A stretch of DNA of 64,000 bases, taken from NCBI GenBank assembly GCA_016715815.1, contig JADJXN010000003.1:186001-250000 (forward strand), written 5' to 3'. The notes below the pieces were generated by a model that was given only the letters and a program-made list of their open reading frames with translations, did not search any database and was not told where the DNA came from. This document shows positions 18,784 through 30,300 of this stretch, piece by piece. This DNA is from Oligoflexia bacterium (lineage in GTDB: Bacteria; Bdellovibrionota; Bdellovibrionia; JABDDW01). The position numbers and the translations under genes are program-made. The first letter of the stretch is position 1. Each line of letters starts with the position of its first letter.

Positions 18784-19928
18784 TACAGCCCTATTTCTTT
18801 TAAGAAGGTATTCAAATCACAAACCACTACATCAGACACGTTTCTTTTAACATTCTCCAAAGTAATAATATAAAACCCATGTATTTCTTTATATATATTT
18901 TTGAATTTTAATAAGTTGTCTGCTTCTGCTTTTGTAACATTGCCAGACTTAACTTCAACCGCATAAGTTTTATCTTTAATTTGAAATATAAAGTCTACTT
19001 CATAGCCAGATCTTGTGCGAAAGTAATAATATTTTATGTTCAAATCTCTTGCTTTTGCTGAAGCAAGCACTTGATTTAAAACTACATGTTCAAATAAATA
19101 CCCCTTACGATCATCTGATGCTTTAAAATTATTTAAAAGACCGTTAAGCACACCTACATCAAAAAAATAATATTTAGGACGCTTTTTAACCTCAGAGGTA
19201 GTTTTATCAAAAACTTCAACTCGATTTGCTATTAGAGTATCATCTAGGATTTCATAAAAACGACTACATACCTTTCTATCAACTTTAGCCTGTTTTGCAA
19301 TTTTTGAAAAATCTAGTACCTGGCCACTACTTGACGCAGCCGCCATAATAAAACGAGAAAACCCCTCTAAATTACGTGTAAGCGCTTCAGCTTGAATTTC
19401 TTCCTTTAAATAAACCCCTGAATATGTTGACAAAAGTTTTTCTGCAAAGTTCCTATTTTCTAATAAATATACTTCTGGAAGACTGCCTAACTCTAAAGCC
19501 TTTGCAATATCTAACTTATACTCCAACTCAGCTGCACTTAGTGGACCCAATTCATAAGCAAAAATCCTACCTGGAAGTAGGTTTGCATTTCCCCTTTTTA
19601 ATTTTCTTGCACTACTACCTGTTATAATAAATTTTATTTTACCTTTTTGTTCTGCTGAGTCTAAAACCGTTTGTATTGTATTTAAAAGTGTGGGGTGTCT
19701 TTGTATCTCATCAATAAATACAAGCCTTGGCTTAACAGCGCCAATTTGCTCTATTAACTCTGAAGGATTACTTTTAAAATCCAAAAATGTCTTATCATTA
19801 TTTAGGTTTATATGAAGGTCTGGCTTAAGACTTAAAGCTAGCGTTGATTTGCCAACCTGCCTTGGTCCTAATAATAAAACACTCTTTGGACTATCAAGTA
19901 TTGTCTTTAAAAGCAATCTGGGTATCAT
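18783..19928 (-). CDS. AAA ATPase with DUF4143 (AAA_14-type)
   Basis: Stand-alone ATPase of 381 residues. The start at 19928 ('MIPRLLL') is preferred over 20051 because family members begin this way and a GGAC precedes it. Walker A is 'LLLGPRQVGKSTLAL' and Walker B is 'RLVFIDEIQRH'; the sensor-like 'FIITGSSARKL' follows. The C-terminal DUF4143/nuclease-like region contains 'GYEVDFIF' and 'YAVEVKSGN', a PD-(D/E)xK-like pattern. Such genes are common, patchily distributed, and of unclear function. An inverted repeat lies over its start region. It is divergent from the giant adhesin gene. Confidence 0.88.
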   Translation of the reverse strand: MIPRLLLKTILDSPKSVLLLGPRQVGKSTLALSLKPDLHINLNNDKTFLDFKSNPSELIEQIGAVKPRLVFIDEIQRHPTLLNTIQTVLDSAEQKGKIKFIITGSSARKLKRGNANLLPGRIFAYELGPLSAAELEYKLDIAKALELGSLPEVYLLENRNFAEKLLSTYSGVYLKEEIQAEALTRNLEGFSRFIMAAASSSGQVLDFSKIAKQAKVDRKVCSRFYEILDDTLIANRVEVFDKTTSEVKKRPKYYFFDVGVLNGLLNNFKASDDRKGYLFEHVVLNQVLASAKARDLNIKYYYFRTRSGYEVDFIFQIKDKTYAVEVKSGNVTKAEADNLLKFKNIYKEIHGFYIITLENVKRNVSDVVVCDLNTFLKEIGL

Positions 19929-19929
19929 A

Positions 19930-19966
19930 TGTCCATAATAACACGCAAAATGGACATTTAAAGTCC
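19930..19966. promoter_or_regulatory. Inverted repeats over the ATPase start
   Basis: TGTCCAT (19930-19936) and ATGGACA (19950-19956) form an inverted repeat with 13 bases between. The second arm overlaps GGACATTTAAAGTCC (19952-19966), itself a short inverted repeat. They lie directly before the ATPase start codon, where a repressor could block expression. Operator function is inferred. Confidence 0.35.
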
Positions 19967-20223
19967 AAATCGCATCCTTATGACTAATTTGAACTAAATC
20001 TAGAATTAGTCCTGACTTTTTCTTAAACAAGCTAGAAAAAGTCAGATTCACCTTAAAAGCTAATACAATGGTCCATATATAATTATAATCTTATGTTACA
20101 TAATTAATGTTCAATATAAACAAGAGTTTAAGTCAAATATTTAATGCTGAGCGGCATATAAATTAACCCCAAATCCTAATGTTTCTCCCAAATCAAACCG
20201 ATTTAATCACTTAAGGGGGAACC

Positions 20224-23200
20224 ATGTTTAGCCCGCGGAACGTTAGTCGTGGTGTAACCTCTGGTAAGCGTTTAGGCGTTGCCAGAGTTATAAGCTTGCA
20301 AAATAGCTTTGCAAAAGGTTTTAGCATCATTGGTTTAGGCATCTTGTTTTTTGCAATGCTTATGGTTTTCTTTTCTCAAAAATCACTCGCACAAACTCAG
20401 CAAAACCCACCTTCTTTTAACTACCAAGGCCGCTTGTTAAATGCCACTGGTACTGCAGCTCTCACAGGACCAGTAGATATTGAATTACAAATTTGGGATT
20501 CATCCGGTGCAGCTTGTTTATTATATGTAGAAACACATCAAAACTATGATCTTGGCTCCAATGGATTATTTAATTTCCGCGTAGGAACTGTTGTTGGAGA
20601 TGCTGTTCGTGGTGGTGTTATTTCAGGCCTTGCAGACCCAGCAATTCAAATGCAAAGAGTTTATTCTAATACTGGTCAAGCTCGTGCCCCAGGGGCAGAT
20701 TGTGCTGCTGGTTACACACCAACAGCTACAGAGGGACGTGTAATGAAAGTTATTACCCGTTACCCCGCTGCCACAGGCCCTGTTGCTGCTTTAACGCCAG
20801 ATCAATATATCAACTCAGTTCCCTATGCCATTGTGGCCGAAACATTACAAGGCTACTCACCCAGTGATTTAGTAAAACGTGCCGGTGGTGCTGCCAATAG
20901 AATGCAGGGAGATTTAGAATTAGGTGATGGAGCTACAAATTATAAAGTTGTTAACCTTGCAGACCCAGGTTTAGGTACAAGAGATGCCGTTAACCAAAGT
21001 TATGCTGACACACGCTATGCTATTAAAGGTGCAAATAACACTTTTACAAATGATATTTATGTAAACGGTAGAATTGGTGTTGGAACAACTTCTCCTAGTG
21101 CTGATGTTGAAATTGAAAGAGCCGGAGATGCTACATTTAGATTATACAGCTCCCTTTCAGGTGGAGAAAAAACAGCTATCCAATTTTATGGCGGTGCTGG
21201 GGCCACTGAAACTGCAAGTATTGAATCTGCCAATAACTCAAATAACTTATTTTTCTACACAGGTGCTGCGCACACACAAGCATTACAATTAAATAACACT
21301 CAAGCCACATTTGCCGGCGGAATTGTTACAGGTGGTAGTATTGCTGCTACTGGAACAATTCAACCCGGAGCTTACTCTGCCGCTGGTAACGAGCCAGCAC
21401 TTTTAACAGCCCTTGGTTTATTACCCACCGCTAGCCGCCAAGGTGTTATGTGGTATGAAAGTGATAATGATAAACTACGCTTTTGGTCTGAAGGTGTGGG
21501 TGCAAAAACACTTGCCACTGAAGATTATGTAGATGGTAACTATGTTGCTACAGTTACTGCTGGTACTGGTTTAAATAATACAGGTACAGTTGGAAATGAC
21601 ATTGTTTTAAATACCACTTTTGGTTACGGCGCTTCTCAGTCTTTACAAGGCAACTCCACTTTTGGTGATGATGTTTCAAGAACTGCCACTGCTGGCACTG
21701 TTGGTTTACAAGTAGATAAAATTCAAGGCAGAACCCTTGATTTTACAGGCCTTGTGAGTGGTGATGTTTTAAGAGTTGATGGCGCTGGTAATTTTGTAAG
21801 AAGTAATCTTTCAGATAAATTAAGTATTGATGGTTCAATTTCAATGACTGGAACATTAACTACTCGTGCAGGTACTGCAGCTCCTAACACAGCTCCAATA
21901 AAAATTCCTGTAACTAGTGTGAATGGCCCTGGTGGGTTGGGAGAAGCTGGTTCTATTTATTTTGATGGTTCAAACCTTTCTTATGTAGATTCAGCTGGTG
22001 CCGTAAATACCATTTCTGTTGGTGGCGCTGGAACTTATTTACCACTTGCTGGTGGCACAATGACAGGTGCCATTAGCATGGGTGGCGCTGGTGGCCCTTA
22101 TAAAATTACAAGTCTTGCTGACGGAACTGTTGCAAGTGATGCTGTTAACTACGGCCAAATTACAGCTATTATGGCTACTAACGACACAAACTTTGTTAGA
22201 AAAGATGGTTCCACTGCTTTAACTTCAAACTGGGATTTAAATGGTGTAACTCCTGGCGGAACAATTCTTCTTACAGGCTTACAAGACCCAGCTGTTGCTG
22301 ATGGTGCTGCTACAAAAGGTTATGTTGATACAGCAATAACAGGCTTAAATATTGGTAACTATGTTTTAAGAGATGGTACTTCAACACTAACTGGAACCTG
22401 GGATGTTGACGGCGCAGGTGCAGGGACTGGTAAAATTCGTGGTTTAGATACACCTACAAATGATGATGATGCTGCCAGAAAAAAATATGTTGATGATTCC
22501 ATAACCGCACTTGGCATTGGTAATTATGTTTTAAGAGATGGCACTGCCACCATGAGTGGTAACTGGAACTTTAGTGATGGCGTAGCTAACCGAAGAATTA
22601 CAAATTTAGCTGACCCCTCAGCTGCACAAGATGCTGCTACTAAAAACTATGTAGATACAAATTTTGCCACCATCACAAATGTGAGTACAAATTATTTAAA
22701 TAAAGATGGCTCAACCCAAATGGATGCAAGTGCTGGCTTAAAATTTGGTAAATACGCCAACGATGCTGCAAGACCAGCTGGCTTTGTTGAAGGCCAAACA
22801 GCTTATAACCAAACACGTAAAACCTTAGAGGTTTATGATGGTGCATCTTGGGTTACATTATCCACTGGTGGCGCTGGAGCGTATGTAACATCAGATGGTA
22901 CAACACCATTAACAGGCTCATGGGATATTGATGGCGCTGGTGCCGGTACCGGTACAATTACAGGTTTAGCAACACCAGTTGCTGATGCAGATGCTGCTCG
23001 CAAAAAATATGTTGATGATTCTATTACTGGTTTAAATATTGGTAATTATGTTTTAAGAGATGGCACTGCCACCATGACTGGCGATTGGAACTTTAGTGAT
23101 GGTGCTAATAACCGAAAAATTACAAATTTAGCAAACCCCGCAGCAGCTCAAGATGCTGCTACTAAAAATTATGTTGACACTCAATTCGCAGGCGGCGTTG

Positions 23201-26200
23201 GCGGAGCTATTGCCGGAGACGTTACTGGTACTTTAAGTGCCTCAAGTGTGGATAAAATTAAAGGTAAAACTTTAGACGCTACCGTTGGTGCTGCTAATAA
23301 TGGAGATTTTTTAGTTTATGACTCAGCTGGTGCTGGCTCATGGAAAGCAGTAGCTGCAGGAACGGCTGAGACAGATCCTCAAGTGAGCATGACAACCCCA
23401 TTAAGACTTTCTGTTTGGAATGCTGGTGGTACAAGTTTAGTAGATTCTCCATTTGGAGTTGATGGTTCAAATAATTTAGATATGAATGGCCAAAAAATAA
23501 CTGATCTTGGCGTACCTACAGTTTCTTCTGATGCTGTTAGAAAAGATTATGTTGATGCTTTATTCCCATCTCAATCAGGTGGACTTGGTGTTTTATCAGG
23601 TGATGTTAGTGGTGCAACAAATGCTACTGTAGTTGATAAAATTAAAGGTAAACCCGTTAATGCTGCAGCCACTGCAGATGGCCAAGTTTTAATTTATGAC
23701 CAAACAGCTGGTGAATATTTTAATAGAACACTTACCGGTACTGCTAACCAAGTTAACGTCACAAATGGTGCAGGAACAATTACTTTAGCTTTACCACAAA
23801 ATATTAACACTGCTGCAACACCAACATTTTCTGATTTAACTTTATCTAGCTTTGGTGCTGGTGTTGTAAAATCAGACGGCTCAGGTAATTTATCCTCTGG
23901 CACCATTACTGTTTCTGATATTTCAGATATTTCTACAAATTACTTACCACTTGCCGGTGGAACCATGAATGCTGGTAGCCGCATTACTGTGGCTGCTGGT
24001 GCTGCTGGCCAACAAGGTTTAAAATTAACTGCTGGTACAAACTTAGCGGCCCCTGTTGCTGGTGATTCTGGTTCTATTGAGTATAATGGTACAAGTATTT
24101 CTTATATTGATAGTACAGGTGCTCGCCAAACACTTTCCACAGCCGTAGCCGGTGGTTACTTACCACTTAGTGGTGGAACCATGACAGGTGCCATTAACGC
24201 TGGTGGCTTTGCCATGACTAACCTTGCTGACCCAACGGGTGCTCAAGATGCTGCTACAAAGAACTACGTTGATACTAATTTTACCAATAACACAGGTCTT
24301 GGTAACACTTATGTAAAACGTGATGGCTCTTCAACTCTCACCGCTGCTTGGGATATTGATGGTGCTGGTGCTGGTACTGGTACAATTCGTGGCCTAGCAA
24401 CTCCAACTAATGATGACGATGCTGCAAGAAAAAAATATGTTGATGATTCTATTACTGGCTTAGGCATTGGTAACTATGTTTTAAGAGATGGTACTTCAAC
24501 CTTAACTGCCGATTGGGATATTGACGGTGCCGGCGCTGGTACAAGAAAAATTATTGGTCTTGCTACCCCTACTCAATCAGATGGTGCTTCAACAAAAGGT
24601 TATGTTGATAGCTTATTTGCTGGTGGCACTGGTGGCTCCATTGCTGGTGATGTTACTGGTACATTGAGTGCTTCAACTGTTGGTAAAATTCAAGGTGTCA
24701 CTGTTGATTCAACTGCTCCCACTGATGCTAAATTCTTAGTTTATGATGGTGTTACAGATAACAGATATGAAGCCGTAGCCTTAAGTGGTGATGCTACAAT
24801 GTCTAACACTGGTGCTTTAACACTTAAAAACACAGGTACTGCTGGTACATATACAAAAGTTACCACAGATGCTCAGGGTCGCATCACCTCAGGTTCTAAC
24901 CTTGTTGCAGGTGATATTCCTGATTTAAGTGCAACTTATCTTCCACTTGCTGGCGGAACCATGAATGCTGGAAGCCGTATTACTGTGGCTGCAGGTGCTG
25001 CCGGCCAACAAGGTTTAAAATTAACTGCTGGTACAAACTTAGCGGCTCCAGTAGCTGGTGATTCTGGTTCTATTGAGTATGATGGTACAAGCGTTTCTTA
25101 TATTGACAGCACAGGTGCTCGTAGAACCATTGCAACTTCAGCAACAGCTGGTGAGACAAACGATGGCGCTAACGTTGGAGCTGGTATTGGTATATTTAAA
25201 GATAAATCTGGAGTTAATTTAAGATTTAAATCTCTTCAGGCAGCTTCTACAAAATTAAGTGTTGCTGCAAACGGTTCTGGTAATGAAGTTGACATTGATG
25301 TTAACGAGGCTAACTTAACTCATGATAATATTGGTGGAACATTAGGCATTGCTAAAGGTGGTACAGGCCAAACTACTGCTAATGCTGCTTTTAATGCCCT
25401 TGCTCCCGCACAGGCTACTAACGGTGGAAAGTTCCTACAAACTGATGGCACTAACACCTCTTGGGTTACTGCTCTTACCAGCTACACAGAAACAGATCCT
25501 ACTACTTTAAAAACAACTGGTGCAATTCCCCGTGGTAATGCTGGTGGTACTGCTCAAGAAGCCTCTAATTTAACAGATGCCTCTGGCCTTGTTACTTCAG
25601 CTGTTCCTGTAAGAGTTAATAACGGTGCAACCTCTGGTGGTTCAGTAAGATTAGGCGAAGATTCTGATAACGGTACAAACTATGTGGCCTTAAAAGCTCC
25701 AGACACCTTAGGCTCAGATATTACTTTAACTCTACCCACTAACATCGTTGATGGTGGCTACTTAACCACAAATGCTTCTGGTCAATTATCTTGGGGTTCA
25801 CCTTCTGGTTCTGTCACTTCAGTTGGCGCTTCTGCTCCTCTTGAAAGCTCCGGCGGTGCAACACCTACTATCTCTTTTGTTGATGGCACCGCTACTGGTA
25901 AAATGCTACGTTCTGTAAACGCCGCTGAACCAGCCTGGTCTACTGCTACTTTTGCTGATACTTATGCTGCTTCTACTCTTTTATACTCAAACGGTGCTAA
26001 TAACGTTGTTGGTTTAGCTACTGCTAATGACTCTATTCTTACAACTAACGGCACTGGCGTTCCAACCTGGGCTTCTTCAATCGGTGTTGCTCAAGGTGGT
26101 ACTGGTTTAACCTCTGGTACTTCTGGTGGTATTCCTTATTTTAACTCTGGTACAACTATGGCCTCATCTGCTGCTCTTACTCAGTATGGTGTTGTTTTAG

Positions 26201-27324
26201 GTGGTGGTGCTGGTGGTGCTCCAACTTCAACCGCTGCTGGTACTAACGGTCAATTCTTAGTTGGTGTTACAGGTGCTAACCCCGCTTTTGTAACAATGTC
26301 AGGGGATGCAACTACCACTAACGCTGGTTTGGTTACCGTTAATAACCTCTCTCATGATTTAAGTATGTCCAATGACGGCGGTACTACAAAGTATAAAATC
26401 ATTAACGTTGCTGACCCAACTGCTGCTACTGATGCCGCTACTCGTGGTTGGGTTTTAGCTAACCTACTTAGCTCAGAGACTGACCCCCAAGTCGGTGCTA
26501 TGAACAACAACAGAATCTCTAAGTGGAATGGTACAGCTTTGGTTGATTCAAATCTTTCTGATGACGGCACCACTGTTAGCTCAGATAAAACTTTTGCAGT
26601 AAATAACGGCGCAACCTCTGGTGGTTCTATCAGAGTACTTGAAGATTCTGATAACGGCGCTAACTACGTTGCTATTAAATCTCCTGATACCTTAGGCTCA
26701 GATATTACTTTAACTCTACCCACTAACATCGTTGATGGTGGCTACTTAACCACAAATGCTTCCGGTCAATTATCTTGGGGTTCACCTTCTGGCGCTGGAG
26801 ATTTAACTGAAGTGCAAGTTGGTACTGGCTTAACTGTTACTAACGGCACAGGACCTATTCCTACTGTAAGCTTAGGCACTGAGCTAGCTGCTATTAATGG
26901 CCTTGCTACCACTGGCTTTGTTAAACGCACTGGTGCCGGTGCCTACTCAACTTCTTCTTCTATTGATTTAAGTGCTGATGTTGGCGCTACTGTTTTACCT
27001 CTAGCTAACGGTGGTACAAGTAAAGCCTTAACTGCTGCTAATGGTGGTATTATTTATTCTGATGCCGATAGCATGGAAGTTTTAGCTGCCACTGCTACTG
27101 CTGGACAAATCTTACGTTCAGGTGCTAACTCCGCTCCTAGCTGGTCTCTGCTACTTACCCTGCTACTGCTACTACTGCAGGCACATTCTTACGTGCTGAT
27201 GGCACTAACTGGGTTGCCTCTGGTATTACTTTACCTAACTCTACTACTGCTAATAGATTATTATTCTCTTCAGCCGCTAACACTGTTGGTGAGATTGCTG
27301 TTGGTACCAATAACCAAGTGCTAA
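20224..27324 (+). CDS. Giant phage-tail-fibre-like adhesin, N-terminal fragment
   Basis: First part of a giant surface protein, with a strong TTAAGGGGGAACC ribosome site. A long N-terminus and hydrophobic segment 'IIGLGILFFAMLMVFF' end in 'SLAQ', a signal peptide. A head domain follows with 'FNYQGRLLNATG' and 'YINSVPYAIVAETL', then 'GRIGVGTTSPSADVEI'. The body has many repeats of 'LADPxxAxDAATKNYVDT' and 'YLPLAGGTMTGAI', typical of trimeric phage tail-fibre shafts. This matches the style of Bdellovibrio mosaic adhesive trimer proteins (known family). Relative to other repeat copies, one A is missing between 27147 and 27148. The frame then fails, adding a junk Leu-rich tail that stops at 27324. 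If uncorrected, the product is 2,366 residues with no C-terminus. Confidence 0.85.
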   Translation: MFSPRNVSRGVTSGKRLGVARVISLQNSFAKGFSIIGLGILFFAMLMVFFSQKSLAQTQQNPPSFNYQGRLLNATGTAALTGPVDIELQIWDSSGAACLLYVETHQNYDLGSNGLFNFRVGTVVGDAVRGGVISGLADPAIQMQRVYSNTGQARAPGADCAAGYTPTATEGRVMKVITRYPAATGPVAALTPDQYINSVPYAIVAETLQGYSPSDLVKRAGGAANRMQGDLELGDGATNYKVVNLADPGLGTRDAVNQSYADTRYAIKGANNTFTNDIYVNGRIGVGTTSPSADVEIERAGDATFRLYSSLSGGEKTAIQFYGGAGATETASIESANNSNNLFFYTGAAHTQALQLNNTQATFAGGIVTGGSIAATGTIQPGAYSAAGNEPALLTALGLLPTASRQGVMWYESDNDKLRFWSEGVGAKTLATEDYVDGNYVATVTAGTGLNNTGTVGNDIVLNTTFGYGASQSLQGNSTFGDDVSRTATAGTVGLQVDKIQGRTLDFTGLVSGDVLRVDGAGNFVRSNLSDKLSIDGSISMTGTLTTRAGTAAPNTAPIKIPVTSVNGPGGLGEAGSIYFDGSNLSYVDSAGAVNTISVGGAGTYLPLAGGTMTGAISMGGAGGPYKITSLADGTVASDAVNYGQITAIMATNDTNFVRKDGSTALTSNWDLNGVTPGGTILLTGLQDPAVADGAATKGYVDTAITGLNIGNYVLRDGTSTLTGTWDVDGAGAGTGKIRGLDTPTNDDDAARKKYVDDSITALGIGNYVLRDGTATMSGNWNFSDGVANRRITNLADPSAAQDAATKNYVDTNFATITNVSTNYLNKDGSTQMDASAGLKFGKYANDAARPAGFVEGQTAYNQTRKTLEVYDGASWVTLSTGGAGAYVTSDGTTPLTGSWDIDGAGAGTGTITGLATPVADADAARKKYVDDSITGLNIGNYVLRDGTATMTGDWNFSDGANNRKITNLANPAAAQDAATKNYVDTQFAGGVGGAIAGDVTGTLSASSVDKIKGKTLDATVGAANNGDFLVYDSAGAGSWKAVAAGTAETDPQVSMTTPLRLSVWNAGGTSLVDSPFGVDGSNNLDMNGQKITDLGVPTVSSDAVRKDYVDALFPSQSGGLGVLSGDVSGATNATVVDKIKGKPVNAAATADGQVLIYDQTAGEYFNRTLTGTANQVNVTNGAGTITLALPQNINTAATPTFSDLTLSSFGAGVVKSDGSGNLSSGTITVSDISDISTNYLPLAGGTMNAGSRITVAAGAAGQQGLKLTAGTNLAAPVAGDSGSIEYNGTSISYIDSTGARQTLSTAVAGGYLPLSGGTMTGAINAGGFAMTNLADPTGAQDAATKNYVDTNFTNNTGLGNTYVKRDGSSTLTAAWDIDGAGAGTGTIRGLATPTNDDDAARKKYVDDSITGLGIGNYVLRDGTSTLTADWDIDGAGAGTRKIIGLATPTQSDGASTKGYVDSLFAGGTGGSIAGDVTGTLSASTVGKIQGVTVDSTAPTDAKFLVYDGVTDNRYEAVALSGDATMSNTGALTLKNTGTAGTYTKVTTDAQGRITSGSNLVAGDIPDLSATYLPLAGGTMNAGSRITVAAGAAGQQGLKLTAGTNLAAPVAGDSGSIEYDGTSVSYIDSTGARRTIATSATAGETNDGANVGAGIGIFKDKSGVNLRFKSLQAASTKLSVAANGSGNEVDIDVNEANLTHDNIGGTLGIAKGGTGQTTANAAFNALAPAQATNGGKFLQTDGTNTSWVTALTSYTETDPTTLKTTGAIPRGNAGGTAQEASNLTDASGLVTSAVPVRVNNGATSGGSVRLGEDSDNGTNYVALKAPDTLGSDITLTLPTNIVDGGYLTTNASGQLSWGSPSGSVTSVGASAPLESSGGATPTISFVDGTATGKMLRSVNAAEPAWSTATFADTYAASTLLYSNGANNVVGLATANDSILTTNGTGVPTWASSIGVAQGGTGLTSGTSGGIPYFNSGTTMASSAALTQYGVVLGGGAGGAPTSTAAGTNGQFLVGVTGANPAFVTMSGDATTTNAGLVTVNNLSHDLSMSNDGGTTKYKIINVADPTAATDAATRGWVLANLLSSETDPQVGAMNNNRISKWNGTALVDSNLSDDGTTVSSDKTFAVNNGATSGGSIRVLEDSDNGANYVAIKSPDTLGSDITLTLPTNIVDGGYLTTNASGQLSWGSPSGAGDLTEVQVGTGLTVTNGTGPIPTVSLGTELAAINGLATTGFVKRTGAGAYSTSSSIDLSADVGATVLPLANGGTSKALTAANGGIIYSDADSMEVLAATATAGQILRSGANSAPSWSLLLTLLLLLLQAHSYVLMALTGLPLVLLYLTLLLLIDYYSLQPLTLLVRLLLVPITKC
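23941..25120 (+). repeat. In-frame 996-bp direct repeat within the adhesin shaft
   Basis: A segment of about 180 bp beginning 'LPLAGGTMNAGSRITVAAG' and running through 'GSIEYxGTSxSYIDSTGAR' occurs at about 23941-24124 and again about 996 bp later (ATGAATGCTGG at 23965 and 24961). It is nearly identical at the DNA level. The period is 332 codons, so recombination between copies would keep frame. Confidence 0.8.
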
Positions 27325-30300
27325 AAGGTGTCACAGGTGGTGCTCCTGTGTTTGGCGCCCTTGTCTCTGCTGATTTACCTGCTGGTACTGCAACTGGTAC
27401 TGGTACTACAAATGCTATTCCTAAATACACAGATGGTGCTAATGCTGTTATTGGTAACTCTAACCTTTCAGATTCTGGAACCCTTGTTACTTCAAGTGTC
27501 CCTGCACAAATCAATAACACTGGTGCTGCTGGTACAGGTGGTGAGTTAAGACTTCGTGAGACCTCTGTTGGTGGCAATACTCAGTATGTTGGCTTCCGTG
27601 CTCCTGATTCCTTAGCTGCTAATAATATTTATGTTATGCCTAATGCTTTCCCTGGCTCTAACCAATACTTAATGTCTGATGCCTCAGGTAATTTATCTTG
27701 GAGCTCTCCTGCAGGTGCCGGCGACATTACTGATGTTACTGTTTCCGGTAATGGTCTCTCTGTTGCTAACTCCTCAGGACCCGCTCCTGATATTAGCTTA
27801 AATAACGAACTTCAAGCTCTAAGCCAACTTGCTACCACTGGCTTTGTTAAACGCACAGGCGTTGCTACTTACTCTACTTCTTCTTCAATCAACTTGGCCG
27901 CAGATGTTGGCGCAACTATTCTTCCTCTTGCCAACGGTGGTACTAATAAAAACATGACTGCCGCTAACGGTGGCATCGTTTGGACTGATGCTGATTCTAT
28001 GGAAGTCATCGCCGCTGGTACTGCTGGTTACATCTTAACCTCTGGCGGTGCTGGGGCTCCTACTTGGACTCAAACTCTACCTGTTGCTAACGGTGGCACT
28101 GGTACCACTAATGGTTCCATCACCGGTACTGGCGCTTTAACCTTCACCGCTGGTGGTGCAAACTCTAACATTAACCTTGTTCCTACTGGCACTGGCACCG
28201 TTGATGTCGGTGGTAAAAAAATCACAAGCCTTGCTGACCCAACTGCTGCTACTGATGCCGCTACTCGTGGTTGGGTTTTAGCTAACCTACTTAGCTCAGA
28301 GACTGACCCCCAAGTCGGTGCTATGAACAACAACAGAATCTCTAAGTGGAATGGTACAGCTTTGGTTGATTCAAATCTTTCTGATGACGGCACCACTGTT
28401 AGCTCAGATAAAACTTTTGCAGTAAATAACGGCGCAACCTCTGGTGGTTCTATCAGAGTACTTGAAGATTCTGATAACGGCGCTAACTACGTTGCTATTA
28501 AATCTCCTGATACCTTAGGCTCAGATATTACTTTAACTCTACCCACTAACATCGTTGATGGTGGCTTTAACCACAAATGCTTCCGGTCAATTATCTTGGG
28601 GTTCATTTTCTGGTGCTGGAGATTTAACTGAAGTGCAAGTTGGTACTGGCTTAACTGTTACTAACGGCACAGGACCTATTCCTACTGTAAGCTTAGGCAC
28701 TGAGCTAGCTGCTATTAATGGCCTTGCTACCACTGGCTTTGTTAAACGCACTGGTGCCGGTGCCTACTCAACTTCTTCTTCTATTGATTTAAGTGCTGAT
28801 GTTGGCGCTACTGTTTTACCTCTAGCTAACGGTGGTACAAGTAAAGCCTTAACTGCTGCTAATGGTGGTATTATTTATTCTGATGCCGATAGCATGGAAG
28901 TTTTAGCTGCCACTGCTACTGCTGGACAAATCTTACGTTCAGGTGCTAACTCCGCTCCTAGCTGGTCTACTGCTACTTACCCTGCTACTGCTACTACTGC
29001 AGGCACATTCTTACGTGCTGATGGCACTAACTGGGTTGCCTCTGGTATTACTTTACCTAACTCTACTACTGCTAATAGATTATTATTCTCTTCAGCCGCT
29101 AACACTGTTGGTGAGATTGCTGTTGGTACCAATAACCAAGTGCTAAAAGGTGTCACAGGTGGTGCTCCTGTGTTTGGTTCTCTTGTTACTGCTGATCTTC
29201 CTGCTGGAACTGCAACTGGTACTGGTACTACAAACGCTATTCCTAAATACACAGATGGTGCTAATGCTGTTATTGGTAACTCCAATTTATCTGACTCTGG
29301 TACTTTAATTACTGCCGCTGTCCCTGCACAAATCAATAACACTGGTGCTGCTGGTACAGGTGGTGAGTTAAGACTTCGTGAGACCTCTGTTGGTGGCAAT
29401 ACTCAGTATGTTGGCTTCCGTGCTCCTGATTCCTTAGCTGCTAATAATATTTATGTTATGCCTAATGCTTTCCCTGGCTCTAACCAATACTTAATGTCTG
29501 ATGCCTCAGGTAATTTATCTTGGAGCTCTCCTGCAGGTGCCGGCGACATTACTGATGTTACTGTTTCCGGTAATGGTCTCTCTGTTGCTAACTCCTCAGG
29601 ACCCGCTCCTGATATTAGTTTAAATGCTGAACTTCAAGCTCTAAGCCAACTTGCTACCACTGGCTTTGTTAAACGCACAGGCGTTGCTACTTACTCTACT
29701 TCTTCTTCAATCAACTTGGCCGCTGATGTTGGCGCAACTATTCTTCCTCTTGCCAACGGTGGTTCAAGTAAAGCTCTAACTGCTGCTAATGGTGGCATCG
29801 TTTGGACTGATGCTGATTCCATGGAAGTTTTAGCTGCTGGGACCTCAGGTTACATCTTAACCTCTGGTGGTGCTGGATCCCCTGCTTGGACTCAAACTCT
29901 ACCTATTACTAATGGTGGTACTGGTACCACAAACGGCTCTATCACTGGCTCTGCTGCCTTAACCTTCACTGCCGGTGGTGCAAACTCTAACATCAACCTT
30001 GTTCCTACTGGCACTGGCACCGTTGATGTCGGTGGTAAAAAAATCACAAGCCTTGCTGACCCAACTGCTGCTACTGATGCCGCTACTCGTGGTTGGGTTT
30101 TAGCTAACCTACTTAGCTCAGAGACTGACCCCCAAGTCGGTGCTATGAACAACAACAGAATCTCTAAGTGGAATGGTACAGCTTTGGTTGATTCAAATCT
30201 TTCTGATGACGGCACCACTGTTAGCTCAGATAAAACTTTTGCAGTAAATAACGGCGCAACCTCTGGTGGTTCTATCAGAGTACTTGAAGATTCTGATAAC

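Noticed and set aside
27155..27577. Minus-strand reading frames of about 110-140 residues recurring at 27155, 28977, 30795, 28070 and 29892
   Set aside because: They recur only because the adhesin DNA repeat recurs; they lie antisense to coding sequence and have no ribosome sites.
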